64,000 bases of DNA, from NCBI RefSeq assembly GCF_001294335.1, contig NZ_LGKG01000001.1:186001-250000 (forward strand). The letters are read 5' to 3'. Shown here in pieces: positions 36,184 through 43,879 of the stretch. Origin of the DNA: Streptomyces chattanoogensis. Lineage in GTDB: Bacteria > Actinomycetota > Actinomycetes > Streptomycetales > Streptomycetaceae. A program made the translations under genes and the position numbers. Every line of letters starts with the position of its first letter. Position 1 is the stretch's first letter. The notes under the pieces were generated by a model that ran no database searches, had not been told where the DNA came from, and saw nothing but the letters and a program-made list of their open reading frames with translations.

Positions 36184-37036
36184 GCATGGCCCGCGCCGCC
36201 GCGGCCTGCCGGCGGATGGTGGTCGCGGCGGCCGGTTCGAACGCCTCCACCACGCGTGCATACTCCTCCAGCTCTTCCGCCCCCGCCGTGAACTCCCCGC
36301 GCTGGACGAGGAGTTGGGCGCGCTCATGGCGCAGCCGCGCCGGATGGCTGGGCAGCAGCAGGGACAGGTCCAGGGCCCAGAGCTGGACGGCGCTGTGTTC
36401 GGGGCGGGCCGCCGCCCAGGCGCGGATGTTGTTGAGGATCCGCAGCACGACCTCCAGCGGATCGGCGGGCGTCAGCATCTGCTCGCTCAGCTCCCCGCCG
36501 GTGGCGCCCCGCACCAGCAGCGCCGCATCCGCCGCACCGAGCAGCCGCCCGCCCGCGAACGGGTCCACCAGCACATGCGCCCCGTAGGGATCGCCGAAGC
36601 CGACGACGAAATGGCCCGGCAGCGCCACCCCGTACACCGGCGCCCCGGCCCGCCGCGCGACCTCGGTCCACACCACGGACAGCAGGATCGGCAGGCCCCG
36701 GCGCCGCCGCAGCACCTCGTGCAGCAGCGACGACTCCAGCCGCCGGTAGTCGGCGGGGGAGCCGCCGAAACCGCAGCAGGTGCCCAGCAGCTCGGCGACA
36801 TTACGGGCCCAGGCGCCGGGACCTCCGGTCGGGGCGTAGGGAAGCATCCCGGCCAGCCGGTCCAGCTCGATCTGAGCCTCGTCCATGCCCGCCTCGCCCA
36901 GCTCCGGATCGGCCTCCGCGCCGATCAGCAGGCACAGCAGTGCCAGGTCGGGCTTCTCCGCGCGGGCGGCCTCGGCGAACTGCCGCCGCCGTGCGACGCG
37001 GGCGCCGTCCGTCTCCGGCTCGTCATCCTTGGCCAT
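36176..37036 (-). CDS. SirB1 family transglutaminase-like protein
   Basis: Encodes 286 residues of the SirB1/transglutaminase-9 family. The core contains ESSLLHEVLRRRRGLPILLSVVWTEVARRAG, the GVALPGHFVVGF loop with conserved His, and LVDPFAGGRLL with conserved Asp, followed by tetratricopeptide-like helices. The catalytic Cys-His-Asp of true transglutaminases is not evident, as usual for the family, whose activity is unknown. Cytoplasmic. The ATG at 37036 is 16 bases from the stop of the upstream GNAT gene, so the two are probably cotranscribed. Confidence 0.8.
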   Translation of the reverse strand: MAKDDEPETDGARVARRRQFAEAARAEKPDLALLCLLIGAEADPELGEAGMDEAQIELDRLAGMLPYAPTGGPGAWARNVAELLGTCCGFGGSPADYRRLESSLLHEVLRRRRGLPILLSVVWTEVARRAGAPVYGVALPGHFVVGFGDPYGAHVLVDPFAGGRLLGAADAALLVRGATGGELSEQMLTPADPLEVVLRILNNIRAWAAARPEHSAVQLWALDLSLLLPSHPARLRHERAQLLVQRGEFTAGAEELEEYARVVEAFEPAAATTIRRQAAAARAMLN

Positions 37037-37052
37037 GGCAGGGGATACCCGT

Positions 37053-38069
37053 TCAGTCCGCGGTGCCCGGCTGCGGGCGCCGATAGTGATAGCGGTGGTG
37101 GTCGGTGAACCCGAGCCGGTCGTAGAGCGCGCGTGCGCCGTCGTTGTCCGCCTCGACCTGGAGGTACGCGGCCGAGGCCCCCTCCTCCAGGGCCCGCCCG
37201 GCGAGCGCCGCAGTCACCAGCGTGGCCAGCCCCTGGCGCCGCTGCTCCGGCGCCACCTCTATGGCCGCGAAACCCGCCCAGCGCCCGTCGGTCACCACCC
37301 GGCCGATCGCCGCGGCCCGCCCGTCCGGCCCCGGCACCGTAGCGAACCAGACCGAGGGCCCGCCGGTCAGCACCTGCCGCACCTCCGCGGTGACGGGGCC
37401 CGCGGCGGCCCGGTGGTACATCCCCAGCCACTCCGCGTCCGGCTCCCGGGACAGGACGGCCCGGGCGGTGTCCACGTCGGTGTCGGCGAGCGGCGCCAGC
37501 GCGGAGATCCGTACCACCGTGTGCGCCTCGTCCGGCCACCCCCGCTCCGCCAGCGCGTCCGCCAGCGGCTCGGCGGTGTCCGCCCGGCCGGTGGTGACCC
37601 CGATGACGGGCGGGAGTCCCCGCCGGCCGTACCACGACCGGATCCGTTCCAGCGCCGCGTCCAGGGGGAGCCCCGGGTCCCCGAGGGCCAGCACGGAATT
37701 CGCCCGCCGGGTGAAGCCCCCGGAGGCCCGCAGCGTCCACTCCCCGAGACGTTCCGTCTCCACGGCCGGCCAGCCGCGCGCGGCGACCTCCTGGAGTTCG
37801 CGGGTACCGGCCGCCGGGACCCTTCTGCGGGCCGGCGCCGCGGGCACGACCTTGCCCGCGACCAGCGAGGTCTCATCGATCCGTACGGTCTCGCCGGTGC
37901 GCCGTGTGATGCTCAGCACACCGTGATTCCAGGATGTGAGAACGCCGACCGCGTCCGTGAACGCCGCTTCCCCCGGCCCGCCCCCTGACAGGCGCCGAAC
38001 AGATACCCTTTTACCCACGTCAGCATGGGTGATACGGACTTCCGCGCGACCGCGGGCCATGAATTCCAT
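37053..38069 (-). CDS. GNAT family N-acetyltransferase
   Basis: Encodes 338 residues. The C-terminal half (about 200-335) is a GNAT fold with the acetyl-CoA pyrophosphate loop EVAPEQRRQGLATLV (R/Q-x-x-G-x-A) and the late LYDRLGFTDHHRYHYRRP motif. The N-terminal half contains a small beta-rich region (VGKRVSVRRLS...GVLSITRRTGETVRIDETSLVAGKVV) and a degenerate second acetyltransferase-like part. This resembles the two-domain Streptomyces acetyltransferases near fdxA. Start ATG at 38069 follows GGAAGAG; 38060 is an alternative. The substrate is not predictable. Confidence 0.8.
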   Translation of the reverse strand: MEFMARGRAEVRITHADVGKRVSVRRLSGGGPGEAAFTDAVGVLTSWNHGVLSITRRTGETVRIDETSLVAGKVVPAAPARRRVPAAGTRELQEVAARGWPAVETERLGEWTLRASGGFTRRANSVLALGDPGLPLDAALERIRSWYGRRGLPPVIGVTTGRADTAEPLADALAERGWPDEAHTVVRISALAPLADTDVDTARAVLSREPDAEWLGMYHRAAAGPVTAEVRQVLTGGPSVWFATVPGPDGRAAAIGRVVTDGRWAGFAAIEVAPEQRRQGLATLVTAALAGRALEEGASAAYLQVEADNDGARALYDRLGFTDHHRYHYRRPQPGTAD

Positions 38070-38209
38070 CGCTCTTCCCGCCCCTCTTGTTCGTCTCGTG
38101 CCCGGGAACGGAGATACTAGGTGGCGGGCATCGACGACGCCGCGCTCCCGCGCGCCCAGCGGCGGTACTGCCTATCGGACCGCCGGCCCTACTGAGGAGG
38201 AACGACAGC

Positions 38210-38530
38210 GTGACCTACGTCATCGCGCAGCCTTGTGTCGACGTCAAGGACAAGGCCTGCATCGAGGAGTGCCCCGTCGACTGCATCTACGAGGGCTCCC
38301 GGTCCTTGTACATCCACCCGGACGAATGTGTCGACTGTGGTGCGTGTGAGCCGGTGTGCCCCGTCGAGGCGATCTTCTACGAGGACGACACTCCGGAAGA
38401 GTGGAAGGACTACTACAAGGCGAATGTGGAGTTCTTCGACGAGCTCGGTTCGCCCGGTGGCGCCAGCAAGCTCGGCCTGATCGAGCGCGATCACCCCTTC
38501 ATCGCTGCGCTGCCGCCGCAGAACCAGTAA
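38210..38530 (+). CDS. fdxA: seven-iron ferredoxin
   Basis: Encodes 106 residues. Cysteines at 9, 17 and 50 fit a [3Fe-4S] cluster and 21, 40, 43 and 46 a [4Fe-4S] cluster, the same spacing as Azotobacter ferredoxin I shifted by one. Cys25 corresponds to its free cysteine. A C-terminal extension (DDTPEEWKDYYKANVEFFDELG) is typical of actinobacterial FdxA/FdxC. It carries electrons in the cytoplasm. Strong GAGGAGG nine bases before GTG 38210. Followed by a very good terminator and then dapC, the same pairing as Rv1177-Rv1178. Confidence 0.95.
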   Translation: MTYVIAQPCVDVKDKACIEECPVDCIYEGSRSLYIHPDECVDCGACEPVCPVEAIFYEDDTPEEWKDYYKANVEFFDELGSPGGASKLGLIERDHPFIAALPPQNQ

Positions 38531-38600
38531 CACCCGGTCCGGGAGGGCGCCCGTCCGCTCCCTCCCGCCCCGAGCTCATCCGCGGTCGCACGGCGCCGCC

Positions 38601-38645
38601 CGGTCCCGTACGGCCCCGATGCCCTACGGGACCGAGGCATTTTTG
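38601..38645 (+). terminator. intrinsic terminator after ferredoxin gene
   Basis: Perfect 10-bp stem CGGTCCCGTA / TACGGGACCG, 14-base loop, followed within six bases by a run of five T. It is one of only two hairpins in the window with a clear T-tract. Confidence 0.85.
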
Positions 38646-38691
38646 CGCCGCCGGCCCCGCGTCACCCGCCCGAGAAAGTGAGCACCGAACA

Positions 38692-39789
38692 GTGGGCGCA
38701 GTCTCATCCCGTCTCCCGGTCTTCCCCTGGGACCGGCTGGAGCCGTACAAGACCACCGCCGCCGCACACTCCGACGGCATCGTCGACCTCTCCGTCGGCA
38801 CTCCGGTCGACCCCGTGCCCGCGGTGATCCGGCAGGCCCTGACCGACGCGGCGGACAGCCCGGGCTATCCGACGGTGTGGGGGACGGCCGCGCTGCGCGA
38901 TGCGCTCACGGGCTGGGCCGCCGAGCGGCTGGGCGCCCGCGGTCTGGAGCACACCAACGTGCTGCCGGTCGTCGGCTCCAAGGAGCTGGTGGCCTGGCTG
39001 CCGACCCAGCTCGGCCTGGGCCCCGGCGACAAGGTGGCGTACCCGCGCCTGGCCTACCCGACCTACGAGGTCGGCGCCCGCCTGGCCGGCGCCGAGCCCG
39101 TCGTCTACGACGAGCCGACCGACCTGGACCCCGCCGGCCTGAAGCTGCTGTGGCTCAACTCGCCGTCCAACCCCACCGGCCGCGTGCTGACCGCCGAGGA
39201 GCTGCGCCGCACCGTCGCCTGGGCCCGCGAGCACGGCGTGCTGGTCTTCAGCGACGAGTGCTACCTCGAGCTGGGCTGGGAGGCCGACCCGGTCTCCGTA
39301 CTGCACCCGGACATCTGTGGCGGCTCGTACGACGGCATCGTCGCCGTCCACTCGCTCTCCAAGCGCTCCAACCTGGCCGGCTACCGCGCCGCCTTCCTGG
39401 CCGGTGACGCCGCCGTCCTCGGCGAGCTGCTGCAGATCCGCAAGCACGGCGGCATGATGGTCGCCGCGCCCGTCCAGGCCGCCACCGTGGCCGCGCTGGG
39501 CGACACCGCCCATGTCGCCGAGCAGCGCGAGCGCTACGCCCGCCGCCGCGCCGCCCTGCGCACCGCCTTCGAGGCGGCCGGCTTCCGGATCGAGCACAGC
39601 GAGGCCTCGCTCTACCTCTGGGCGACCCGCGACGAGCCCTGCTGGGACACCGTCGGCGATCTCGCCAAGCGCGGCATCCTGGTGGCCCCCGGCGAGTTCT
39701 ACGGGGCCGCGGGCGAGCGGTTCGTACGGATCGCCTTCACCGCCACCGACGAGCGGGTGGACGCCGCGGTACGCCGCCTCGCGGACTGA
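38692..39789 (+). CDS. dapC: succinyldiaminopimelate transaminase (DapC-type)
   Basis: Encodes 365 residues, fold-type I PLP aminotransferase. Substrate-arm start LPVFPWDRLEPYKTTAAAHSDGIVDLSVGTPVDPVP, NSPSNPTG motif, Asp/Tyr in FSDECYLELGW and PLP lysine in SLSKRSNLAGYRAAF. The VFPWDRL start and glutamate/succinyldiaminopimelate type match DapC of actinobacteria, in the lysine and peptidoglycan precursor pathway. dapE lies 1.8 kb further on. GTG at 38692 is chosen by alignment with relatives. The ribosome site is poor. Confidence 0.9.
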   Translation: MGAVSSRLPVFPWDRLEPYKTTAAAHSDGIVDLSVGTPVDPVPAVIRQALTDAADSPGYPTVWGTAALRDALTGWAAERLGARGLEHTNVLPVVGSKELVAWLPTQLGLGPGDKVAYPRLAYPTYEVGARLAGAEPVVYDEPTDLDPAGLKLLWLNSPSNPTGRVLTAEELRRTVAWAREHGVLVFSDECYLELGWEADPVSVLHPDICGGSYDGIVAVHSLSKRSNLAGYRAAFLAGDAAVLGELLQIRKHGGMMVAAPVQAATVAALGDTAHVAEQRERYARRRAALRTAFEAAGFRIEHSEASLYLWATRDEPCWDTVGDLAKRGILVAPGEFYGAAGERFVRIAFTATDERVDAAVRRLAD

Positions 39790-39803
39790 GCCGCGGGCGC
39801 AGA

Positions 39804-39856
39804 CGAACGCGCCGGGGCCCGGGGAGCGAAGCACTCCCCGGGCCCCGGCGCGTTCG
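39804..39856. terminator. bidirectional terminator, perfect 23-bp stem
   Basis: Arms at 39804-39826 and 39834-39856 are perfectly complementary (beginning CGAACGCGCCGGGG), with a 7-base loop. It lies between the convergent dapC and secreted-protein genes and is the longest perfect stem of its kind here. Confidence 0.9.
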
Positions 39857-39867
39857 CGCGGAGGGAA

Positions 39868-40296
39868 TCAGCCGCCGAGCGGCATGCCGCCGAGCAGGCC
39901 GCCCGTGTGGAGCGCACCCTTGGTCACCTTCATGGCCAGCGCCTTGTTGGCCACACCCTTCTTGCCGGCCTTGCCAACCTTGCCGACGACGCCCTTGGCT
40001 TCGGTGCCGGCGGTCGCGAGCTTGCCGGCCACCGGAACGAGGGTCGTGACCACGGACGGGGCGAGGTTCGTCGCAGCCTGCTGGCCGGCTTCCTTGGCCG
40101 CGCCGACGGCGGACTTGGCGGCGTGGTTCACGGCCTGGCCGGCGCTCGCGGAGTCCGGGGCGGTCACTCCGCTCAGGTCGGGTGCCTTGGGCAGGGTCGC
40201 GGCCTCGGCGGAGCCGGCCGCCGCCACCACGGGAGCGGCACCTGCGGCAACGAGCAGGGCGGCTCGGGCGATCCGACGCGTAACGGGGAGGGACAT
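39868..40296 (-). CDS. secreted Ala/Lys-rich protein
   Basis: Encodes 142 residues. Signal peptide MSLPVTRRIARAALLVAAGAAP... with cleavage after AEA (about residue 32). The mature part is Ala/Gly/Val/Lys-rich (TEAKGVVGKVGKAGKKGVANK), with no cysteine and a Gly/Leu tail LLGGMPLGG. AAGGAG six bases before the ATG is a strong site. No family recognised. The basic, repetitive composition would suit a surface-associated protein. A 300-base AT-rich leader/promoter region precedes it. Confidence 0.65.
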   Translation of the reverse strand: MSLPVTRRIARAALLVAAGAAPVVAAAGSAEAATLPKAPDLSGVTAPDSASAGQAVNHAAKSAVGAAKEAGQQAATNLAPSVVTTLVPVAGKLATAGTEAKGVVGKVGKAGKKGVANKALAMKVTKGALHTGGLLGGMPLGG

Positions 40297-40599
40297 GGTG
40301 CTCCTTTTACGGAGAGGGACTCATAACTTCTGACAGATGTGCCATGTCCGCCGGGCGGACGCTCTGACTACCGCGCCAGGTCCCCGAAGGTTGCGGTGAA
40401 CTAAGGTAAAGAATTAGTAACGGGTCACATAATCGGCCCTGGCGGAAGAGGGGAAATATGCACACCGCGTGCGGGCATGCGGAAACGTCACATCCCTTTC
40501 GGCCCAAGGGAATTGCCGGAAGAATCGGCGCTCCTCCGGGCAACTCCCGGGCGGGGAAAGGGAATTGGTGCCGGTGACCCGTTCGGGGGACCGGCCGGA
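40297..40599 (-). promoter_or_regulatory. AT-rich upstream region of secreted-protein gene
   Basis: About 300 bases without a convincing gene, distinctly AT-richer at 40395-40465. A perfect GTCCGCC-G-GGCGGAC palindrome is at 40346-40360, about 50 bases upstream of the ATG. A 39-codon frame on the plus strand at 40458 has a purine-rich leader but no protein-like content. No promoter pair is confident. Confidence 0.35.
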
Positions 40600-41538
40600 C
40601 TATTGCGCGGTGATGATGCGCACTTCCCCGGCGCCCGGCCCGGAGGCGTCCGGCTTCTTCTGCCAGCCCTTCCCCGCATCGGCCGCCGACCACGTCCGTC
40701 CCGCGTAAGAGATCTGTTCGATACGCAACTCCGCGGAGTGCGCCATCGCCCAGGCCGCCAGCTCCCAGCCGCGCCGCGTACGGTCGCCGCCGGCGTCGGC
40801 CATGCCGGTCATGGACCGCTGCACCGGCACCGTCACCCGGTGCTCACCGGCCGCCGCCCGGCCCCCGGCGCCGCCCGAACGCGGCAGCACCCCGGGCCCG
40901 AACTCGCGCACCAGCTTCTCCCGCACCTCGGCGGCACCGCCGGTCTTGGCGTCCACCGGGCGGGACTGGCTGCACACCAGCGCCGCATGATCGCGGCCGG
41001 TCAGCGCCCCGGTCAGCCGCGCGGCATTCGCCTCGTGCTTCGCATACGCCTGCGGATAGCCGCTGCGCTGCACCTTCTGCGCGGCGGCGGTCAGCGGCAG
41101 CCGGGAATAGCCGGGCACCTTCGCCAGATGCGTGTAGAACTCCCCGGCCGCATAGACCGGGTCCATGATCTGCTTGACCGTGCCCCAGTCCTGGGACGGC
41201 CGCTGCTGGAAGAGACCCACCGAATCCCGGTCGCCGAAGTCGATGTTGCGCAGCCCCGACTCCTGCATCGCGGTCGCCAGTGCGATCGTCACCGCCCGCT
41301 CCGGCAGCCCGCGCGAGGACGCCACCGCCGCGATCGTCGCGGCGTTCGCGGCCTGCTCGGGGGTCACCTCGTACGGTGCGCCGTCACCCTCGGCCTGCAC
41401 CAGGCAGTGCGGCGCACCAGGGCCGCCGGTGACGTACTGCACGACCAGATAGGCGGCCAGCCCGATCAGTACGGCGACGGCAGCGGTGAGACGCCACAGG
41501 CGCTTACGGGAGGCGGGGGCTTTGGGCTGGGCGGACAC
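40600..41538 (-). CDS. membrane-anchored lysozyme-like protein
   Basis: Encodes 312 residues. A basic N-terminus and one membrane helix (about 17-36) anchor an outside domain with IALATAMQESGLRNIDFGDRDSVGLFQQRPSQDWGT near 85-120. Its E-S-GL-N and G-FQQRP pattern looks like the catalytic Glu region of lysozyme or transglycosylase-like proteins. No activity can be proven. A second half (GEHRVTVPVQRSM...GWELAAWAMAHSAELRIEQISYAGRTW) resembles a C-terminal peptidase-adjunct domain seen in related Streptomyces proteins. GTG at 41538 is six bases after TACGGT, so the message may be leaderless. ATG at 41580 is the alternative. Divergent from dapE. Confidence 0.7.
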   Translation of the reverse strand: MSAQPKAPASRKRLWRLTAAVAVLIGLAAYLVVQYVTGGPGAPHCLVQAEGDGAPYEVTPEQAANAATIAAVASSRGLPERAVTIALATAMQESGLRNIDFGDRDSVGLFQQRPSQDWGTVKQIMDPVYAAGEFYTHLAKVPGYSRLPLTAAAQKVQRSGYPQAYAKHEANAARLTGALTGRDHAALVCSQSRPVDAKTGGAAEVREKLVREFGPGVLPRSGGAGGRAAAGEHRVTVPVQRSMTGMADAGGDRTRRGWELAAWAMAHSAELRIEQISYAGRTWSAADAGKGWQKKPDASGPGAGEVRIITAQ

Positions 41539-41578
41539 GGGCCCACCGTACTGGAGTGCTGCCGATAGGGTCGGACCC
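41539..41578. promoter_or_regulatory. compact divergent leaderless promoter pair
   Basis: Only 40 bases separate GTG 41538 (minus) and ATG 41579 (plus). TACGGT on the minus strand (41545-41550) is six bases before the GTG. TAGGGT on the plus strand (41566-41571), a perfect TAGRRT match, is seven bases before the ATG. Neither start has a ribosome site. The two polymerases would compete. Confidence 0.5.
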
Positions 41579-42670
41579 ATGGAGCGCTCCGCACACCACC
41601 CCGTCCTCGACCTGTCGCTCGACGCCGCGCAGCTCACCGCGCAGCTGGTCGACATTCCGTCCGTCAGCGGCGAGGAAAAGGGCCTGGCCGATGCCGTCGA
41701 GCACGCCCTGCGCACGCTGCCGCATCTCACGGTCGACCGGTACGGCAACAACGTCGTCGCCCGCACCCGCCTGGGCCGCGATGAGCGGGTGGTGCTCGCC
41801 GGACACCTCGACACCGTCCCCATCGCCGACAACGTCCCGTCCCGGCTCGACGAGGACGGCGTCCTGTGGGGCTGCGGCACCTGCGACATGAAGTCCGGGG
41901 TCGCCGTCCAGCTGCGGATGGCCGCCACCGTGCCCGCGCCCAACCGCGACCTGACCTTCGTCTTCTACGACCAGGAAGAGGTCGCCGCACACCTCAACGG
42001 CCTCGGCAAGGTCGCTGAAGCCCACCCCGACTGGCTCGACGGCGACTTCGCCGTCCTCCTGGAGCCCTCCGACGGCCAGGTGGAGGGAGGCTGCCAGGGA
42101 ACCCTGCGGGTCCTGCTGCGCACCACCGGGGAGCGCGCCCACTCCGCGCGCAGCTGGATGGGCGCCAACGCCATCCACGCCGCCGCCCCCATCCTGGACA
42201 GGCTCGCCGCGTACGAACCCCGCCGCCCGGTCATCGACGGCCTCGAATACCGCGAGGGCCTCAACGCCGTACGCATCGAGGGCGGCGTCGCCAACAACGT
42301 CATCCCCGACGCCTGCACGGTCACCGTCAACTTCCGGTACGCGCCCGACCGCACCCCCGAGCAGGCGCTGGCGCACGTCCGGGAGGTCTTCGCGGACTGC
42401 CCGGTGGACGAGTTCATCGTCGACGACCACTCCCCGGGGGCGCTCCCCGGCCTCTCCCACCCGGCGGCCAAGGCCTTCATGGAGGCCGTCGGCGGAAGTG
42501 CGATGCCCAAGTTCGGCTGGACCGACGTCTCCCGTTTCAGCGCGCTCGGCGTGCCGGCCGTGAACTACGGCCCCGGCTACTCGCTGCTCGCGCACAAGAA
42601 GGACGAGCGGGTCGAGGCGGCGCGCATCCTGCACTGCGAGGAGCGGCTGCGCGCCTGGCTGACGGCCTGA
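41579..42670 (+). CDS. dapE: succinyl-diaminopimelate desuccinylase
   Basis: Encodes 363 residues, M20 metallopeptidase family. GHLDTVP gives zinc ligand His76 and Asp78. CGTCDMKSG gives bridging Asp103. DQEEVAA gives general base Glu133 and zinc ligand Glu134. A dimerisation domain lies between about 180 and 290, and the late zinc His is in LLAHKKDE. It hydrolyses N-succinyl-diaminopimelate to diaminopimelate for lysine and cell wall. ATG at 41579 has no ribosome site and lies behind TAGGGT. The same gene order (dapE, LOG, folP2) is known in M. tuberculosis Rv1202-Rv1207. Confidence 0.93.
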   Translation: MERSAHHPVLDLSLDAAQLTAQLVDIPSVSGEEKGLADAVEHALRTLPHLTVDRYGNNVVARTRLGRDERVVLAGHLDTVPIADNVPSRLDEDGVLWGCGTCDMKSGVAVQLRMAATVPAPNRDLTFVFYDQEEVAAHLNGLGKVAEAHPDWLDGDFAVLLEPSDGQVEGGCQGTLRVLLRTTGERAHSARSWMGANAIHAAAPILDRLAAYEPRRPVIDGLEYREGLNAVRIEGGVANNVIPDACTVTVNFRYAPDRTPEQALAHVREVFADCPVDEFIVDDHSPGALPGLSHPAAKAFMEAVGGSAMPKFGWTDVSRFSALGVPAVNYGPGYSLLAHKKDERVEAARILHCEERLRAWLTA

Positions 42671-42786
42671 CCGCGGCGCCCCCGGGACCGCCCGCCGCCT
42701 GCCCGTATCCCGGCGGAATTCCCCTCCGCGTCACGTCCGTGGATCTACGCTGAAGCGGCAACGACTGTCAGCGGAGGGAGCACGTC

Positions 42787-43536
42787 ATGGCCAACCCCGA
42801 GGGAGCACCGACCCCCGAGGAGCAGCGGCTGGGTCCCGTACTGCGCCGGTACGACCAGGTGCAGCCGGGCACGACGGACCAGCGGCTGCTGGACTCTGAA
42901 GGGCCCTCCGAGTGGGTGCACACCGACCCCTGGCGGGTGATGCGCATCCAGTCGGAGTTCGTCGAGGGCTTCGGCGCGCTCGCCGAGCTGGGCCCGGCCG
43001 TCAGCGTCTTCGGCTCCGCCCGTACGCCCCGGGACTCCGCGGAGTACGACGCCGCCGTGCGCATCGGCGCGGCCCTGGTCAAGGCCGGGTTCGCGGTGAT
43101 CACCGGGGGCGGCCCCGGCGCCATGGAGGCAGCCAACAAGGGCGCCAGCGAGGCCGGCGGGGTCTCCGTCGGCCTGGGCATCGAGCTGCCCTTCGAGCAG
43201 GGCATGAACCCGTATGTGAACCTCGGCGTCGACTTCCGCTACTTCTTCGTCCGCAAGACGTGTTTTGTGAAGTACGCGCGCGGTTTCGTCGTGCTCCCCG
43301 GCGGGCTGGGCACCCTGGACGAGCTCTTCGAGGCGCTCACTCTCGTCCAGACCCGCAAGGTCACCCGCTTCCCCATCGTGCTGTTCGGCTCGTCCTACTG
43401 GAGCGGCCTGATCGACTGGCTGCGCAACACCCTCATCGCCCAGGGCAAGGCCTCCGCGCACGACCTCGAGCTCTTCCACGTCAGCGACGACGTGGACGAG
43501 GCGATCGCGCTGGTCACCAAGGAGGCCGGGGTCTAG
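42787..43536 (+). CDS. LOG family protein (TIGR00730)
   Basis: Encodes 249 residues. The LOG/lysine-decarboxylase-like Rossmann fold has GGGPGAMEAANKGA near 107-120 and the signature PGGLGTLDE at 171-179. Such enzymes release cytokinin-type bases from their 5'-monophosphates; in M. tuberculosis the neighbour of dapE (Rv1205) does this. An extra N-terminal 60 residues (PEEQRLGPVLRRYDQVQPGTTDQRLLDSEGP) is usual for the actinobacterial form. GGAGGG eight bases before the ATG. Confidence 0.9.
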   Translation: MANPEGAPTPEEQRLGPVLRRYDQVQPGTTDQRLLDSEGPSEWVHTDPWRVMRIQSEFVEGFGALAELGPAVSVFGSARTPRDSAEYDAAVRIGAALVKAGFAVITGGGPGAMEAANKGASEAGGVSVGLGIELPFEQGMNPYVNLGVDFRYFFVRKTCFVKYARGFVVLPGGLGTLDELFEALTLVQTRKVTRFPIVLFGSSYWSGLIDWLRNTLIAQGKASAHDLELFHVSDDVDEAIALVTKEAGV

Positions 43537-43594
43537 GCCCTGCCCTTCCCGGCCCCGACCCGCTCGACAGGCCCTGGCCTCGCCGTTCGCCCGC

Positions 43595-43734
43595 CCGGAC
43601 ACGCTCCTCGCCTTCGGCGCGAAGTTCCGGGAGCCAGGAGTACGGGCTGATCGTCCATGGCAGCGGTACGGCAGGCTTCGGCATCCGTTTCTGCCCGTGG
43701 GGTGGCCGGCGTCTGCCCGATCCGGAGTTCGAGG
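43595..43734 (+). pseudogene. decayed fragment of a small zinc-ribbon protein gene
   Basis: Translation gives PDTLLAFGAKFRE, then after a seven-base insertion at about 43634 the frame shifts to EYGLIVHGSGTAGFGIRFCPWGGRRLPD. Read together these resemble a family of small Streptomyces proteins (I recall DUF6980) that carry CPDxLL, FREYGLIVHDGG and FCPWCGxxLP. Here the second cysteine of CPWC is Gly, the frame is broken, and both ends are missing. No start codon or ribosome site exists. The fragment sits between the LOG gene stop and a 28-bp palindrome. Identification is by recalled pattern only. Confidence 0.5.
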
Positions 43735-43762
43735 ACGGCAGCCGACTGCAGTCGGCTGCCGT
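43735..43762. terminator. perfect 28-bp palindrome between convergent genes
   Basis: A loopless perfect palindrome with half-site ACGGCAGCCGACTG, between the LOG gene (plus) and folP (minus). It can fold into a cruciform or hairpin and probably ends transcription both ways; a binding site is also possible. Confidence 0.7.
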
Positions 43763-43879
43763 GACGCCCCCGGCCCGAGGCGCCCGTCGGACCGGTCCCC
43801 GGGGGGGCGACCGCCGACGGCCATCATGGCTTCGGTCGACTGCGTCGGACTCGGTCCGTCGGCCGGAGTTCTGCCGGAT
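43763..43879. other. intergenic remainder between palindrome and folP stop
   Basis: GC-rich sequence with a run of seven G at about 43800 and repeated GTCGGAC-like words. I see no gene or clear signal in it. Confidence 0.3.

Noticed and set aside
40458..40577. 39-codon frame starting ATG at 40458 with a purine-rich leader
   Set aside because: Composition is not protein-like and it lies in a probable promoter region; too weak to call.
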